A model generated the notes under the pieces. It had not been told where the DNA came from and ran no database searches. It worked only from the letters and a program-made list of their open reading frames with translations. A stretch of 64,000 bases of DNA from Anaerosomatales bacterium (GTDB lineage Bacteria; Actinomycetota; Coriobacteriia; Anaerosomatales; Anaerosomataceae): NCBI GenBank assembly GCA_030019445.1, contig JASEEU010000002.1, positions 281,661-345,660 on the forward strand, written 5' to 3'. Position 1 is the first letter of the stretch. Each line of letters opens with the position of its first letter. This document shows, piece by piece, positions 1 through 7,514 of this stretch. A program made the position numbers and the translations under genes.

Positions 1-612
1 GAGGCCGCCCTGTCCTTCGCCGGTGCGACGTACGGGCTGATCGGAGAGGACCTGCTCGTCGTCGACGTCGGCGGCGGCTCGACCGAGCTCGTCCTCGGCA
101 ATGTCACCGCAGGCGACGACGGCGCGCGCGAGACCGAGATCGTCTCGGCACGCTCGGTCGACGTCGGCTCACGCCGCGTGACGGAGCTCTACCTGCACGC
201 CGATCCGCCGCGGGAGAGCGAGCTGGCGCCTGCGTGGGAGTGGGTCGCCGGTGAGCTGCGTCCGTACTTCAACGGGTTGCGTGTGAAGCCGCGGACGATG
301 ATCGCCGTCGCCGGCACCGCCACGAGCCTGGCCGCGATCGACCTCGAGCTCGAGCCGTACGACCCCGAGCGGGTCCACGGCTACGTCCTCGGCGGCCATC
401 GGCTGTTCGAGATCCGCGAGGAGCTCGCCGCGATGACGCTGGCCCGACGCGAGCGCGTGCGCGGGCTCGAGCCGGACCGCGCGGGGGTGATCGTGGGCGG
501 CGCGCTCGTGCTCGAAGCAGTGCTCGCGCTCGCAGGCCTCGATTCGACCGTGGTGAGCGAGCACGATATCCTGTACGGCATAGCGCTCGACCTGCACGCT
601 TCGGGGATGTGA
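1..612 (+). CDS. Ppx/GppA family phosphatase (5' truncated by window edge)
   Basis: The frame is open from the first base, so the N-terminus lies outside the window; 203 residues remain. A VVDVGGGSTEL motif near residue 20 is the second phosphate-binding loop of the sugar kinase/Hsp70-type fold of exopolyphosphatase/guanosine pentaphosphate phosphohydrolase proteins. A GTATSLAAIDL segment (about residue 105) and a C-terminal SEHDILYGIAL segment are also typical of the family. Members hydrolyse polyphosphate or pppGpp in the cytoplasm; the visible half does not distinguish the two. It ends 43 bases before a tRNA gene. Family call is secure, substrate is not. Confidence 0.88.
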   Translation, partial: EAALSFAGATYGLIGEDLLVVDVGGGSTELVLGNVTAGDDGARETEIVSARSVDVGSRRVTELYLHADPPRESELAPAWEWVAGELRPYFNGLRVKPRTMIAVAGTATSLAAIDLELEPYDPERVHGYVLGGHRLFEIREELAAMTLARRERVRGLEPDRAGVIVGGALVLEAVLALAGLDSTVVSEHDILYGIALDLHASGM

Positions 613-655
613 GCCCCGCGCTCGCGTCCCGTGCAGGCCCGGCGCGAAGGAGTCC

Positions 656-742
656 GGCGGTGTATCCGAACTGGTACAGGAGGGGGCCTTAAAAGCCTCT
701 GGCCGAAAGGCCGTGTGGGTTCGAATCCCACCACCGCTACCA
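656..742 (+). tRNA. tRNA-Leu (anticodon TAA), CCA encoded
   Basis: The acceptor strands GGCGGTG (656-662) and CACCGCT (732-738) pair over seven positions with a G-U at the end. The D stem is TCC/GGA. The anticodon stem GGGGC/GCCTC closes a CTTAAAA loop with anticodon TAA. A long variable arm (GGCC-GAAA-GGCC) marks a class II tRNA. The T arm is GTGGG-TTCGAAT-CCCAC. Discriminator A is followed by encoded CCA. TAA plus the long arm gives leucine (UUA codons, rare in this GC-rich sequence). Confidence 0.95.
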
Positions 743-791
743 GGCGCAATCGCGTGCCCGTCCGGGGGCGCTGACAGGAAGGAGCGTGGGG

Positions 792-1448
792 GTGGCCGCC
801 GAGGAGGCTGCTCAGCTCTACCAGGCGTTCGTCGACCAGGATCCGGCTGCGGCCATCCAGGTCGTCGAGCGCGCGCGCTCCTCCGGCGTCGCTCAGGCGC
901 AGCTGTTCGACGCGCTGTACGTCCCCGCGATGTCCGCGCTCGGCGGAGCGTGGGCGTCCGGCGAGATCGATGAGATGACGTTCACGCAGGCCGCGGTCGT
1001 GGCCGAGCAGATCGGGTCGTTCGTGCTGCCTCCCGCCGCCAAGCGGGACACGGGCGTGACCCTTGTCCTCGGCAGCATGCACCGGGACCTGCACAGCATC
1101 ACCAAGGATGTGATCGCCTCCGCGCTCAAGGAGTCGGGCTACCGTGTGAACGACCTCGGCGTGGATGTGCGTCCGACCGACTTCCTCGAGCGGCTCGAGG
1201 AGACAGGCGCCCGCATCGTGATCGTCTGTGCCGAGATGCTCGCTACCGCACGTGCGGTGTCCCGCGTCCGGCAGATGTTCGAGAGCGCGGGCAAGGACGA
1301 TGTCGTGATCCTCGCGGCAGGAGCGCCGTTCGCCGCCGATGCCGGCCTCGCGCGCGAGGCGGGCGCTAACGGCGTCATCACCGGGGCCGAGAGCGCGCTC
1401 AAGCTCGTCGGGCGCGTGGCGGCCGACCTGGCGGACGGGCGCGCCTGA
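792..1448 (+). CDS. Cobalamin (B12)-binding domain protein
   Basis: This 218-residue protein has a helical cap (about residues 1-80) and a Rossmann-like corrinoid-binding domain. Around residue 100 it has the sequence RDLHSITKD. This keeps the Asp-x-His pair used for base-off/His-on cobalamin binding, but the usual glycine of DxHxxG is replaced. Later segments (VIVCAEML, ILAAGAPF, GANGVITGAE) match the SxL and GG regions. Start: GTG 792 sits seven bases after GGAAGGAG, whereas an in-frame GTG at 786 lies too close to that site. Its stop overlaps the next start by one base, so it is probably cotranscribed with the TPR gene. No methyltransferase or photoreceptor domain is attached; it could be a corrinoid protein or a B12-based sensor. 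Confidence 0.8.
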   Translation: MAAEEAAQLYQAFVDQDPAAAIQVVERARSSGVAQAQLFDALYVPAMSALGGAWASGEIDEMTFTQAAVVAEQIGSFVLPPAAKRDTGVTLVLGSMHRDLHSITKDVIASALKESGYRVNDLGVDVRPTDFLERLEETGARIVIVCAEMLATARAVSRVRQMFESAGKDDVVILAAGAPFAADAGLAREAGANGVITGAESALKLVGRVAADLADGRA

Positions 1449-2614
1449 TGCCCCGGCGCAGCTCACAGGTGCTCATCGCCGAGGACCTCGCGCGCGGCGG
1501 CCAGACGGGCGCGGCGGTGACCGCCTGCTACGAGGCGCTGGCCGTGGACGACCGTGAGCCGTTCGCGCACTGCCTGCTGGCGCACCTCATGCTCGACGGC
1601 GACTTCTACGACGAGGCCATCGCCGAGGCGACCACCGCCATCGAGCTCGACCCCGACTGCTCGCCCGCGTACCTCGCGCTCGGCCTCGCATACGACCGGC
1701 GCGGGGGGATGTGGGACCAGTCGGTGCTCGTGTGGCACGAGCTTGCCGAGGTCGTCCCGGACCTCGTGACCGCGCATGTGCAGCTCGGCGAGGCGTTCGC
1801 CGCGGCGCAGTTCGAGGAGCAGGCGGTCGAGAGCTGGCAGCGCGCCCTTGAGCTCGATCCCACCGAGGCGCGCGCGACGTACAACCTCGCGATCGCCGCG
1901 CTCAAGCATGAGGGGATGGCCAACGCGCTCCCCGGCTTCAGGAAGGCCGGCGAGCTCGACCCGAGCCAGGACGACCTGTTCTTCGCGCTGCTCGGCGTCT
2001 CGGTCGTTCCCGACCGACCGGTCGACCCGGCGAAGGTGCGCGCGGACCGCGACAGCCGCCTGGGCGCGGCCGGGCTCGCCGCCCGCGCTGACGACCTGTT
2101 CGCCGCCGCTGAGCTGGCGCGTCTCGTCCTCGACGAGGAGCCCGATGACGCCGATGCGCTCGCGATCGCGGCCTACACCTACCTGAAGCAGGAAGCCACC
2201 AACGAGGCGATGGCGTGCGCGCTCAGGGCGCTCGCGTCCAGGCCCGACCTGCCGACGGCGCTCTACACGCTCGGCGTCGTCTACAGCAAGCGCACCGGGC
2301 TCTCGCGCCACGCCGCGCGCGTCTTCGTGGCGCTCGCCAAAGCGGCGCACACCCAGGCGCTCTCGCACGTGCTGCTCGCCGAGGCGCTTCTCGGCCTGCA
2401 GCGGTACTCCCAGGCGAAGAAGGCGTACGCCACGGCGGTGCGCCTCGACCCGGCGTGCGTGCGTGCGCGGTTCGGCCTGGCCGCCGTGCACCTCACGGAG
2501 GGCTCGCACGCCGAGGCCGAGTGGGAGATCCGGCGCGCGGCGTACTACGACACCAAGCGGCAGGGGTTGTTCTGGAAGCTCTACGACGAGTATGCCGAGG
2601 GGGGTGGGGAGTAG
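1448..2614 (+). CDS. Tetratricopeptide repeat protein
   Basis: The protein has 388 residues built largely of TPR-like helical pairs. Examples are YDEAIAEATTAIELDPDCSPAYLALGLAYDRRG near residue 60, EEQAVESWQRALEL near 125, ATNEAMACALRALASRPDLP near 250 and a QRYSQAKKAYATAVRLDPAC segment near 330. No signal peptide or membrane segment is visible, so it is probably a cytoplasmic scaffold. The ATG overlaps the stop of the B12-binding gene, and the glycosidase-like gene starts one base after its stop, indicating one transcript. Its partners cannot be told from the sequence. Confidence 0.85.
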   Translation: MPRRSSQVLIAEDLARGGQTGAAVTACYEALAVDDREPFAHCLLAHLMLDGDFYDEAIAEATTAIELDPDCSPAYLALGLAYDRRGGMWDQSVLVWHELAEVVPDLVTAHVQLGEAFAAAQFEEQAVESWQRALELDPTEARATYNLAIAALKHEGMANALPGFRKAGELDPSQDDLFFALLGVSVVPDRPVDPAKVRADRDSRLGAAGLAARADDLFAAAELARLVLDEEPDDADALAIAAYTYLKQEATNEAMACALRALASRPDLPTALYTLGVVYSKRTGLSRHAARVFVALAKAAHTQALSHVLLAEALLGLQRYSQAKKAYATAVRLDPACVRARFGLAAVHLTEGSHAEAEWEIRRAAYYDTKRQGLFWKLYDEYAEGGGE

Positions 2615-4549
2615 ATGGCCCGCGATCACGACGAGGCGGCGGCCGAGGAGCGCGAGGGGCGGCAGGCGCCGCGCCGCAACCCCGACTTCCCGGTCGGCTG
2701 CGACATCTACCCCCTCGACGAGGAGCGCCGCGGCTATGCCGACTGGTACGAGCGCGACATCTCGGCGGACTTCGCCACGCTCGCCGAGGCGCACGTCTCG
2801 CTCGTGCGGGTCTTCATCTCGTGGAAGTGCTTCGAGCCGCAGGTTGGGCAGTACGACGATGTCGCCGACGAGCGGCTCGACGCGCTGCTCGAGGCGGCGC
2901 ACGCCCACGACATGCGGCTCATCGTGTGCTTCTTCGCCGATGACCGGCTCGCCGAGATGAACGACGTCACTTGGGGCAAGCGCCGCGATGCGCACACCGA
3001 CGACTACCTCATCCAGCGCCAGACGCAGCTCGTGCAGCGGGTCGTCAACCGGCTTCGCACCGACCCGGCGGTCTGGGCGTGGGACCTCGGGAACGAGGCG
3101 TTCCTCGCCGGCTTCGCATCGGAGGCGGACCTCGAATCCTGGGTCGCGACGATGCGCGACGCCATACAGGAGGTCGACGCGGATCGGCCGATCCTGCTCG
3201 GCTGCGACGCCGAGACGTTGTTCAGGACGAGCGGCGTGGACCCCCGTCCCGCGATCGACATCGGCGAGTACGCGATCAGCCACGTGACCGCGCCCTACCG
3301 GGTGTACGCCGCCGAAGGCCCCGTCACGAGCGGGCCGGCGACGTACCTCGACTCGTTCCTGCTGCGCGCCTCCCTCCGCGAGCTGCCGGTGCTTGTGGAC
3401 GGTGTCGGCGTGCACGCGCTGGACTACTCCTTCGCCGAGGAGGCTGCCGCGGTGCGCACCGCGCTCTTCTCGGCGCTCATGAACGGCGCCAGCGGCGTGA
3501 TGCTGCGCAGGTTCCGCGACCTCGCCACCGAGAAGCGCGAGCCGTACTTCCGCGATCCGTTCGAGGTGCTCGTCGGCGTGGCGGACGCGGACGGAGCGCC
3601 GAAGCCGGTGATGGCCGAGGTGAAGCGCTTCGCGCGCGTGGCGGCCCGCATCGACTTCCGGCGCTACCAGGCGGCGCCGAGCCGCGCGGCGGTCGTCATC
3701 CCCGCCGAGCGCTACGAGCCGTTGCCGTCGCTTGCGGGTCTCTACGACCCCCGGGCGTGCTTGCAGGCGTACATCGCCGCCAAGGAGGCGCACGTCCCGG
3801 TCGCCGTCGCGCGCGAGGGTGACGACCTCGAGGCGCTCCATGCGGTCTTCGTACCGTCAGCGGCCAAGCTGTCTGCGGAGATGTGGCGCGAGCTCGCGGC
3901 GTTCGTCCAGGGCGGCGGCTCGGTCGTCCTCTCATACGGTGGCGGGGACGCCGATCCCGCCGTTCGGGAGATCTTCGGCGTTGAGTTCCTCGGCGACCAT
4001 GGGTCGCGCCGGACGTTCTCGTGCCGGGTCGCGCAGCCCGGGATGCTCGGCGAGCTGATGTCGTTCGATGCGCGCCTCGAGCTGCCGCACTTCGCGCTGC
4101 TCGGGCACGGGGGAGCGACGGTGGTCGCGACCGACGCGACCGGCAGCCCGCTGCTGACCAGCAACCAGTTCGGGCAGGGGACTGCGGTATTCTGCGCCAC
4201 GCCCGTCGAGCGGGCGATCGCGCAGGGCGATCCGTGGGCCGCGCCGGAGGAGGTCCGCTCACTGCTGCGCACGGTCTACGGGTCCGTGGCGCGCGCGGCG
4301 GGCGCCGCGCCCGTGCTTGGCTGCGACTCGCCCGATGTCGAGGTCGCGGTCTTCCTCGGCGAAGAGGACGACATCGTGCTGGCGCTCAACCACGCGCCGG
4401 TCGCGATCACGGCGACGCTCTCCAGCGAGCGGATGGTGGCGGGCGTCGCGGACGCACGCGGGGGCAAACCGGCGGAGGTGGGTGGCAAGTCGTTCGGCGT
4501 GCCGCTCGGCCCCAACGCGGCCGCCGCACTGCGGCTGACATATGCTTAA
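2615..4549 (+). CDS. Glycoside hydrolase-like TIM-barrel protein with A42-like C-terminal domain
   Basis: The first about 340 of 644 residues resemble clan A (GH5/GH42-like) barrels: WDLGNEAF near residue 160 carries the expected Asn-Glu acid/base pair. At the end of strand 7, where the nucleophile Glu is expected, the sequence reads LPVLVDGVGVHAL (about residue 258), with no Glu. Residues about 350-540 (for example FVQGGGSVVLSYGGGD) resemble the glutamine-amidotransferase-like domain that follows the barrel in GH42 enzymes. No signal peptide is seen, so it appears intracellular. It immediately follows the TPR gene. Either the nucleophile is supplied from elsewhere or the protein binds rather than cleaves a sugar. 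Confidence 0.7.
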   Translation: MARDHDEAAAEEREGRQAPRRNPDFPVGCDIYPLDEERRGYADWYERDISADFATLAEAHVSLVRVFISWKCFEPQVGQYDDVADERLDALLEAAHAHDMRLIVCFFADDRLAEMNDVTWGKRRDAHTDDYLIQRQTQLVQRVVNRLRTDPAVWAWDLGNEAFLAGFASEADLESWVATMRDAIQEVDADRPILLGCDAETLFRTSGVDPRPAIDIGEYAISHVTAPYRVYAAEGPVTSGPATYLDSFLLRASLRELPVLVDGVGVHALDYSFAEEAAAVRTALFSALMNGASGVMLRRFRDLATEKREPYFRDPFEVLVGVADADGAPKPVMAEVKRFARVAARIDFRRYQAAPSRAAVVIPAERYEPLPSLAGLYDPRACLQAYIAAKEAHVPVAVAREGDDLEALHAVFVPSAAKLSAEMWRELAAFVQGGGSVVLSYGGGDADPAVREIFGVEFLGDHGSRRTFSCRVAQPGMLGELMSFDARLELPHFALLGHGGATVVATDATGSPLLTSNQFGQGTAVFCATPVERAIAQGDPWAAPEEVRSLLRTVYGSVARAAGAAPVLGCDSPDVEVAVFLGEEDDIVLALNHAPVAITATLSSERMVAGVADARGGKPAEVGGKSFGVPLGPNAAAALRLTYA

Positions 4550-4586
4550 CTGAGAGCAGGGAAGCGTTCGAGGTTGGGGAGTGCGG

Positions 4587-5939
4587 ATGAGCGAGGCGCC
4601 GGGAGGCCACAAGTACCTGCTCGAGTCGTGGCTCGAGTTCCACGAGGCCATCAAGGCCCATCCTGAGATCCGGCGTCTGCTGTTCGACCCGGTGACCGGG
4701 CTGCCCACGACGCCGCTGCTCTTCCCGCGCATCGAGTCGCTGATGGAGGAGTGCGGCGAGATATCCGTGCTCTGCCTCAACATCGTCAAGTACTCCAAGA
4801 TAGAGGAGATCTACGGCTGGGAGGTCTTCGACGAGGTGATGCGGCAGGCCGCCGAGGCGCTGGAGCGGATCACCGGCTCCGAGCTCAGGGACACCGACAT
4901 CGTGGCCGAGCTCATGATCTCCGGGAATGCCTTCGTCGTGCTGCTGTCGCCGCCGCGCACCACCGACCACATGGTGCACGATAGCCTCATGAAGCTCGTC
5001 CAGCGCGTGCAGCACCGCGTGTGCGGCGAGCTGAAGACCGTGCTCGAGCCCGCGCTCTACGCCAAGTTCGGCTGCTACGCGGGCGCCGCCACCGTGCGGC
5101 ACGACCCCAAGCGTCGTCTCGAGCGCATCGTCCATGAGGCGCTCGACCGGGCGCTCGCCCAGGCCGACACCCACGAAGCGGCCGACGCCGAGGAGCGCCG
5201 CGAGCGTCTTCGCGAGATCATCGACATGGGTGCGGTCCGCACGCTCGTCCATCCGGTCGTGGATCTGACCAGCGGGGAGATCGTCGGCTACGAGGCACTC
5301 TCCCGCGGCCCCGAGGGCGGGGAGTTCGAGCGGCCTGACAAGCTGTTCAAGGTGGCATACGATGCCGACCTCGTGGTCAAGCTCGAGCGCCTTTGTCGTA
5401 AGCGGGCGATCGAGGCGGCGCAGGCGTTGCCCGAAGGCCGTCTGATGTTCCTGAACGTCGAGCCCGAGGCGGTGGCCGACCCGGAGCTCCGGGATGTGAT
5501 GTTCGCTTCGATCCTCAAAGACTCCGACCTCGAGCCGGCGCGCATCGTCCTCGAGATCACGGAGCGCACCGCGATCACGGACTTCGTGGCGTTCCGCAGC
5601 ACGCTCGAGTACCTGCGGATGCTCGGGTTCTCGGTGGCGGTGGATGACGCCGGTGCGGGCTTCGGTTCGCTCCAGTGCCTGGCCGAGGTGAAGCCCGAGT
5701 GGCTCAAGATCGACATGTCGCTCACGCGCGACATCGATACCGATGAGGTGCGACAGCAGCTCGTCCGTAGCCTCGTCACCTTCGCCGAGCGCATGGAGGT
5801 CAACCTTATCGCCGAGGGGGTCGAGCGCCGCGAGCAGCTCGACATGCTCGTCAGCCTCGGCGTCCGGTACGCCCAGGGCTTCTACTTCTCGCTTCCGGTC
5901 GAGCCGTTCCCGTCCGACGAGGACGTCACCGGCGTCTAG
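4587..5939 (+). CDS. EAL-domain cyclic-di-GMP phosphodiesterase with degenerate GGDEF domain
   Basis: The N-terminal half starts like a GGDEF domain (FDPVTGLPT near residue 35), but the signature position reads ISGNAF, so cyclase activity is unlikely. The C-terminal EAL domain looks intact: EALSR at about residue 235, FLNVEPE, the EITER glutamate, VDDAGAGFGSL, LKID and IAEGVE supply the usual metal-binding and catalytic residues. It should hydrolyse cyclic di-GMP, with the dead GGDEF part possibly binding GTP as a regulator. It has no membrane segment. ATG 4587 is preferred over GTG 4581 because GGGGAG ends at 4581. It is the last gene of the 0.8-5.9 kb block. Confidence 0.88.
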   Translation: MSEAPGGHKYLLESWLEFHEAIKAHPEIRRLLFDPVTGLPTTPLLFPRIESLMEECGEISVLCLNIVKYSKIEEIYGWEVFDEVMRQAAEALERITGSELRDTDIVAELMISGNAFVVLLSPPRTTDHMVHDSLMKLVQRVQHRVCGELKTVLEPALYAKFGCYAGAATVRHDPKRRLERIVHEALDRALAQADTHEAADAEERRERLREIIDMGAVRTLVHPVVDLTSGEIVGYEALSRGPEGGEFERPDKLFKVAYDADLVVKLERLCRKRAIEAAQALPEGRLMFLNVEPEAVADPELRDVMFASILKDSDLEPARIVLEITERTAITDFVAFRSTLEYLRMLGFSVAVDDAGAGFGSLQCLAEVKPEWLKIDMSLTRDIDTDEVRQQLVRSLVTFAERMEVNLIAEGVERREQLDMLVSLGVRYAQGFYFSLPVEPFPSDEDVTGV

Positions 5940-6056
5940 CACCGCTCCGTCACGCCACGGGTCGGCGATGGCCGTGGGTGCGCATCAGCATCGGTTATGG
6001 TTATGATTGCTGTTGCTGCGCACTTCGAACCGTACCGCACCACGGGAGGAGCCCTC

Positions 6057-7094
6057 ATGTCGCACGCGGAGCCCATCCGCCTGACACAGCTCTCCACCAA
6101 GTCCGGTTGAGCCGCCAAGTGGGGTCCGGGTGACCTTGCCTCCGTGCTCGAGACGATGTCGCCGGGTGAGTCGGACGCGCTCATGGCGGGCTTCGAGACC
6201 GCTGATGACGCCGCCGTCTACCGCCTGGGCGATCGTGCCGTGCTGCTCACGGTCGACTTCTTCACCCCCATGGTGGACGACCCCTACGACTTCGGGCGCA
6301 TCACCGCGGCCAACGCGCTCTCCGACATCTACGCGATGGGCGGCGTCCCGCTCGTCGCGATGAACCTGCTCGCGATGCCATGCAAGCTTCCGGCCGACGT
6401 GACCGCCGCCGTGCTGCGCGGTGGCGCGGACAAGGTCCGCGAGGCAGGCGCCGTGATCGTCGGCGGCCACACGATCGACGACGCCGAACCGAAGTACGGG
6501 CTGTCCGTCATGGGGACGTGCGACCCGGAGCGGGTGGTCCGCAACGTCGGCGCTCTCGCCGGCGACGTCCTCGTGCTCACCAAGCGCATCGGCGTCGGCA
6601 TCCTCAACACCGCCCTCAAGCAAGGGCTCGAGTCCGAGAAGAGCCTGCATCGCGTGATCGAGAGCATGGCGCACCTGAACCGCGCTGCCGCCGAGGCGAT
6701 GACCGAGGTCGGCGTGCACGCGGCGACCGACGTCACCGGGTTCGGGCTCCTCGGCCACGTGCGTGAGATCGCGGTGGCCAGCGGCCTTTCCTGCGAGATC
6801 GACCTCACCAGCGTGCCGGTGTGGCCCGGTGCCCTCGACTACTCCCGCGATCGTGTCCGACCGGGTCGCACCGAGGACGTCATCGCCTTCCTCGACCCCT
6901 TCACCGACTGGGGGCCGGCCGACGCGGCGTGGCGGGGCGTGCTCGCCGACCCGCAGACGAGCGGCGGCCTCCTGATGGCCGTCGAGCCGCAGCGGCTCGA
7001 TGACCTGCTCGGCGCCCTGGAACAGCGCGGCGAGGCCGCGAGCGTCGTCGGCCGGTTGGCCGAGGGCGAGCCCGGCGCGATGCGCGTGAGGTGA
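6057..7094 (+). CDS. selD: Selenide, water dikinase (SelD), selenocysteine-containing
   Basis: SelD makes selenophosphate from selenide and ATP, the selenium donor for selenocysteine. Read from ATG 6057 through an in-frame TGA (6108-6110) the protein is 345 residues, the normal SelD length. The context is STKSG-U-AAKWGPGDL, where U takes the place of the catalytic Cys17 of the E. coli enzyme, as in many Sec-encoded SelD proteins. Downstream family motifs include DDAAVY, TVDFFTPMVDDPY, the GGVPLVAMN region and TDVTGFGLLGH. GGGAGG precedes the start by about six bases. A stem-loop directly after the TGA is listed separately. Starting at the next ATG (6144) would drop the catalytic residue. It heads the selD-yedF-selA-selB locus. 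Confidence 0.95.
6119..6139 (+). promoter_or_regulatory. Candidate bacterial SECIS hairpin in selD mRNA
   Basis: GTGGGGTC (6119-6126) pairs with GACCTTGC (6132-6139) over eight positions, three of them G-U, around a five-base loop. It begins eight bases after the TGA codon, the region where bacterial SelB-recruiting hairpins lie. A hairpin with similar spacing and stem length follows the TGA in the selenoprotein gene at 61053-61388. SelB recognition is inferred. Confidence 0.6.
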
Positions 7095-7133
7095 CCGCAC
7101 CGATCCGTCCCATCCGTGAAGGAAGGAGCGCAC

Positions 7134-7469
7134 ATGAAGGTCGTGTTCGTGAACTCGGACCGTATCGGCAAAGGTGGCGAGGAACTCGGCGCCAAGCTCA
7201 TGGCGAGCTTCCTCTACTCGCTCGCACGCGCGGAGCTGCGGCCCGACGCCGTGCTCTTCATGAACGCGGGCGTCCGCCTGACGTGCGCGGGGTCGCCTGC
7301 CCTCGACGACATCGCCCTGCTCGCCGCCGACGGGGTGACGATCGCGTCCTGCGGCACCTGCCTCGATTACTACGGACTGACCGATGCGCTCGCGGTCGGA
7401 GCGGTCGGGAACATGAACGACACGGTGGCGACCTTCATGGCGGCCGACGACGTGGTGAGCATCGGCTGA
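7134..7469 (+). CDS. YedF-like selenium-metabolism protein (DsrE-fold, no TusA domain)
   Basis: This 111-residue protein matches the C-terminal DsrE-like half of selenium-associated YedF proteins: MKVVFVNSDRIGKGGEELG at the N-terminus, SFLYSLA, and TIASCGTCLDYYGLTD near residue 75 with the conserved Cys pair. It lacks the N-terminal TusA-like domain seen in longer members. Such proteins occur almost only in selenium-using genomes and are proposed to handle selenium or sulfur in the cytoplasm. AAGGAAGGAG precedes ATG 7134 by about five bases. It sits 39 bases after selD and 45 before selA. Confidence 0.85.
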   Translation: MKVVFVNSDRIGKGGEELGAKLMASFLYSLARAELRPDAVLFMNAGVRLTCAGSPALDDIALLAADGVTIASCGTCLDYYGLTDALAVGAVGNMNDTVATFMAADDVVSIG

Positions 7470-7502
7470 CGAACCGCCGAGCTACGTGCCCACGCCATGG
7501 GC

Positions 7503-7508
7503 TAGAAT
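7503..7508 (+). promoter_or_regulatory. Candidate -10 element for selA with almost no leader
   Basis: TAGAAT lies six bases before the selA ATG at 7515, inside the palindrome GGCTAGAATAGCC. No convincing -35 is seen. No Shine-Dalgarno sequence precedes the ATG, which fits a transcript starting at or next to the start codon. Confidence 0.4.
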
Positions 7509-7514
7509 AGCCGC

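Noticed and set aside
381..1466. Long reverse-strand frame opposite the Ppx end and the B12-binding gene
   Set aside because: It runs through the tRNA and antisense to two clear genes, with Arg/His-rich sequence typical of GC-rich shadow frames.
6144..7094. selD starting at ATG 6144
   Set aside because: It would omit the catalytic residue and there is no ribosome-binding site there; reading through the TGA restores the family N-terminus.
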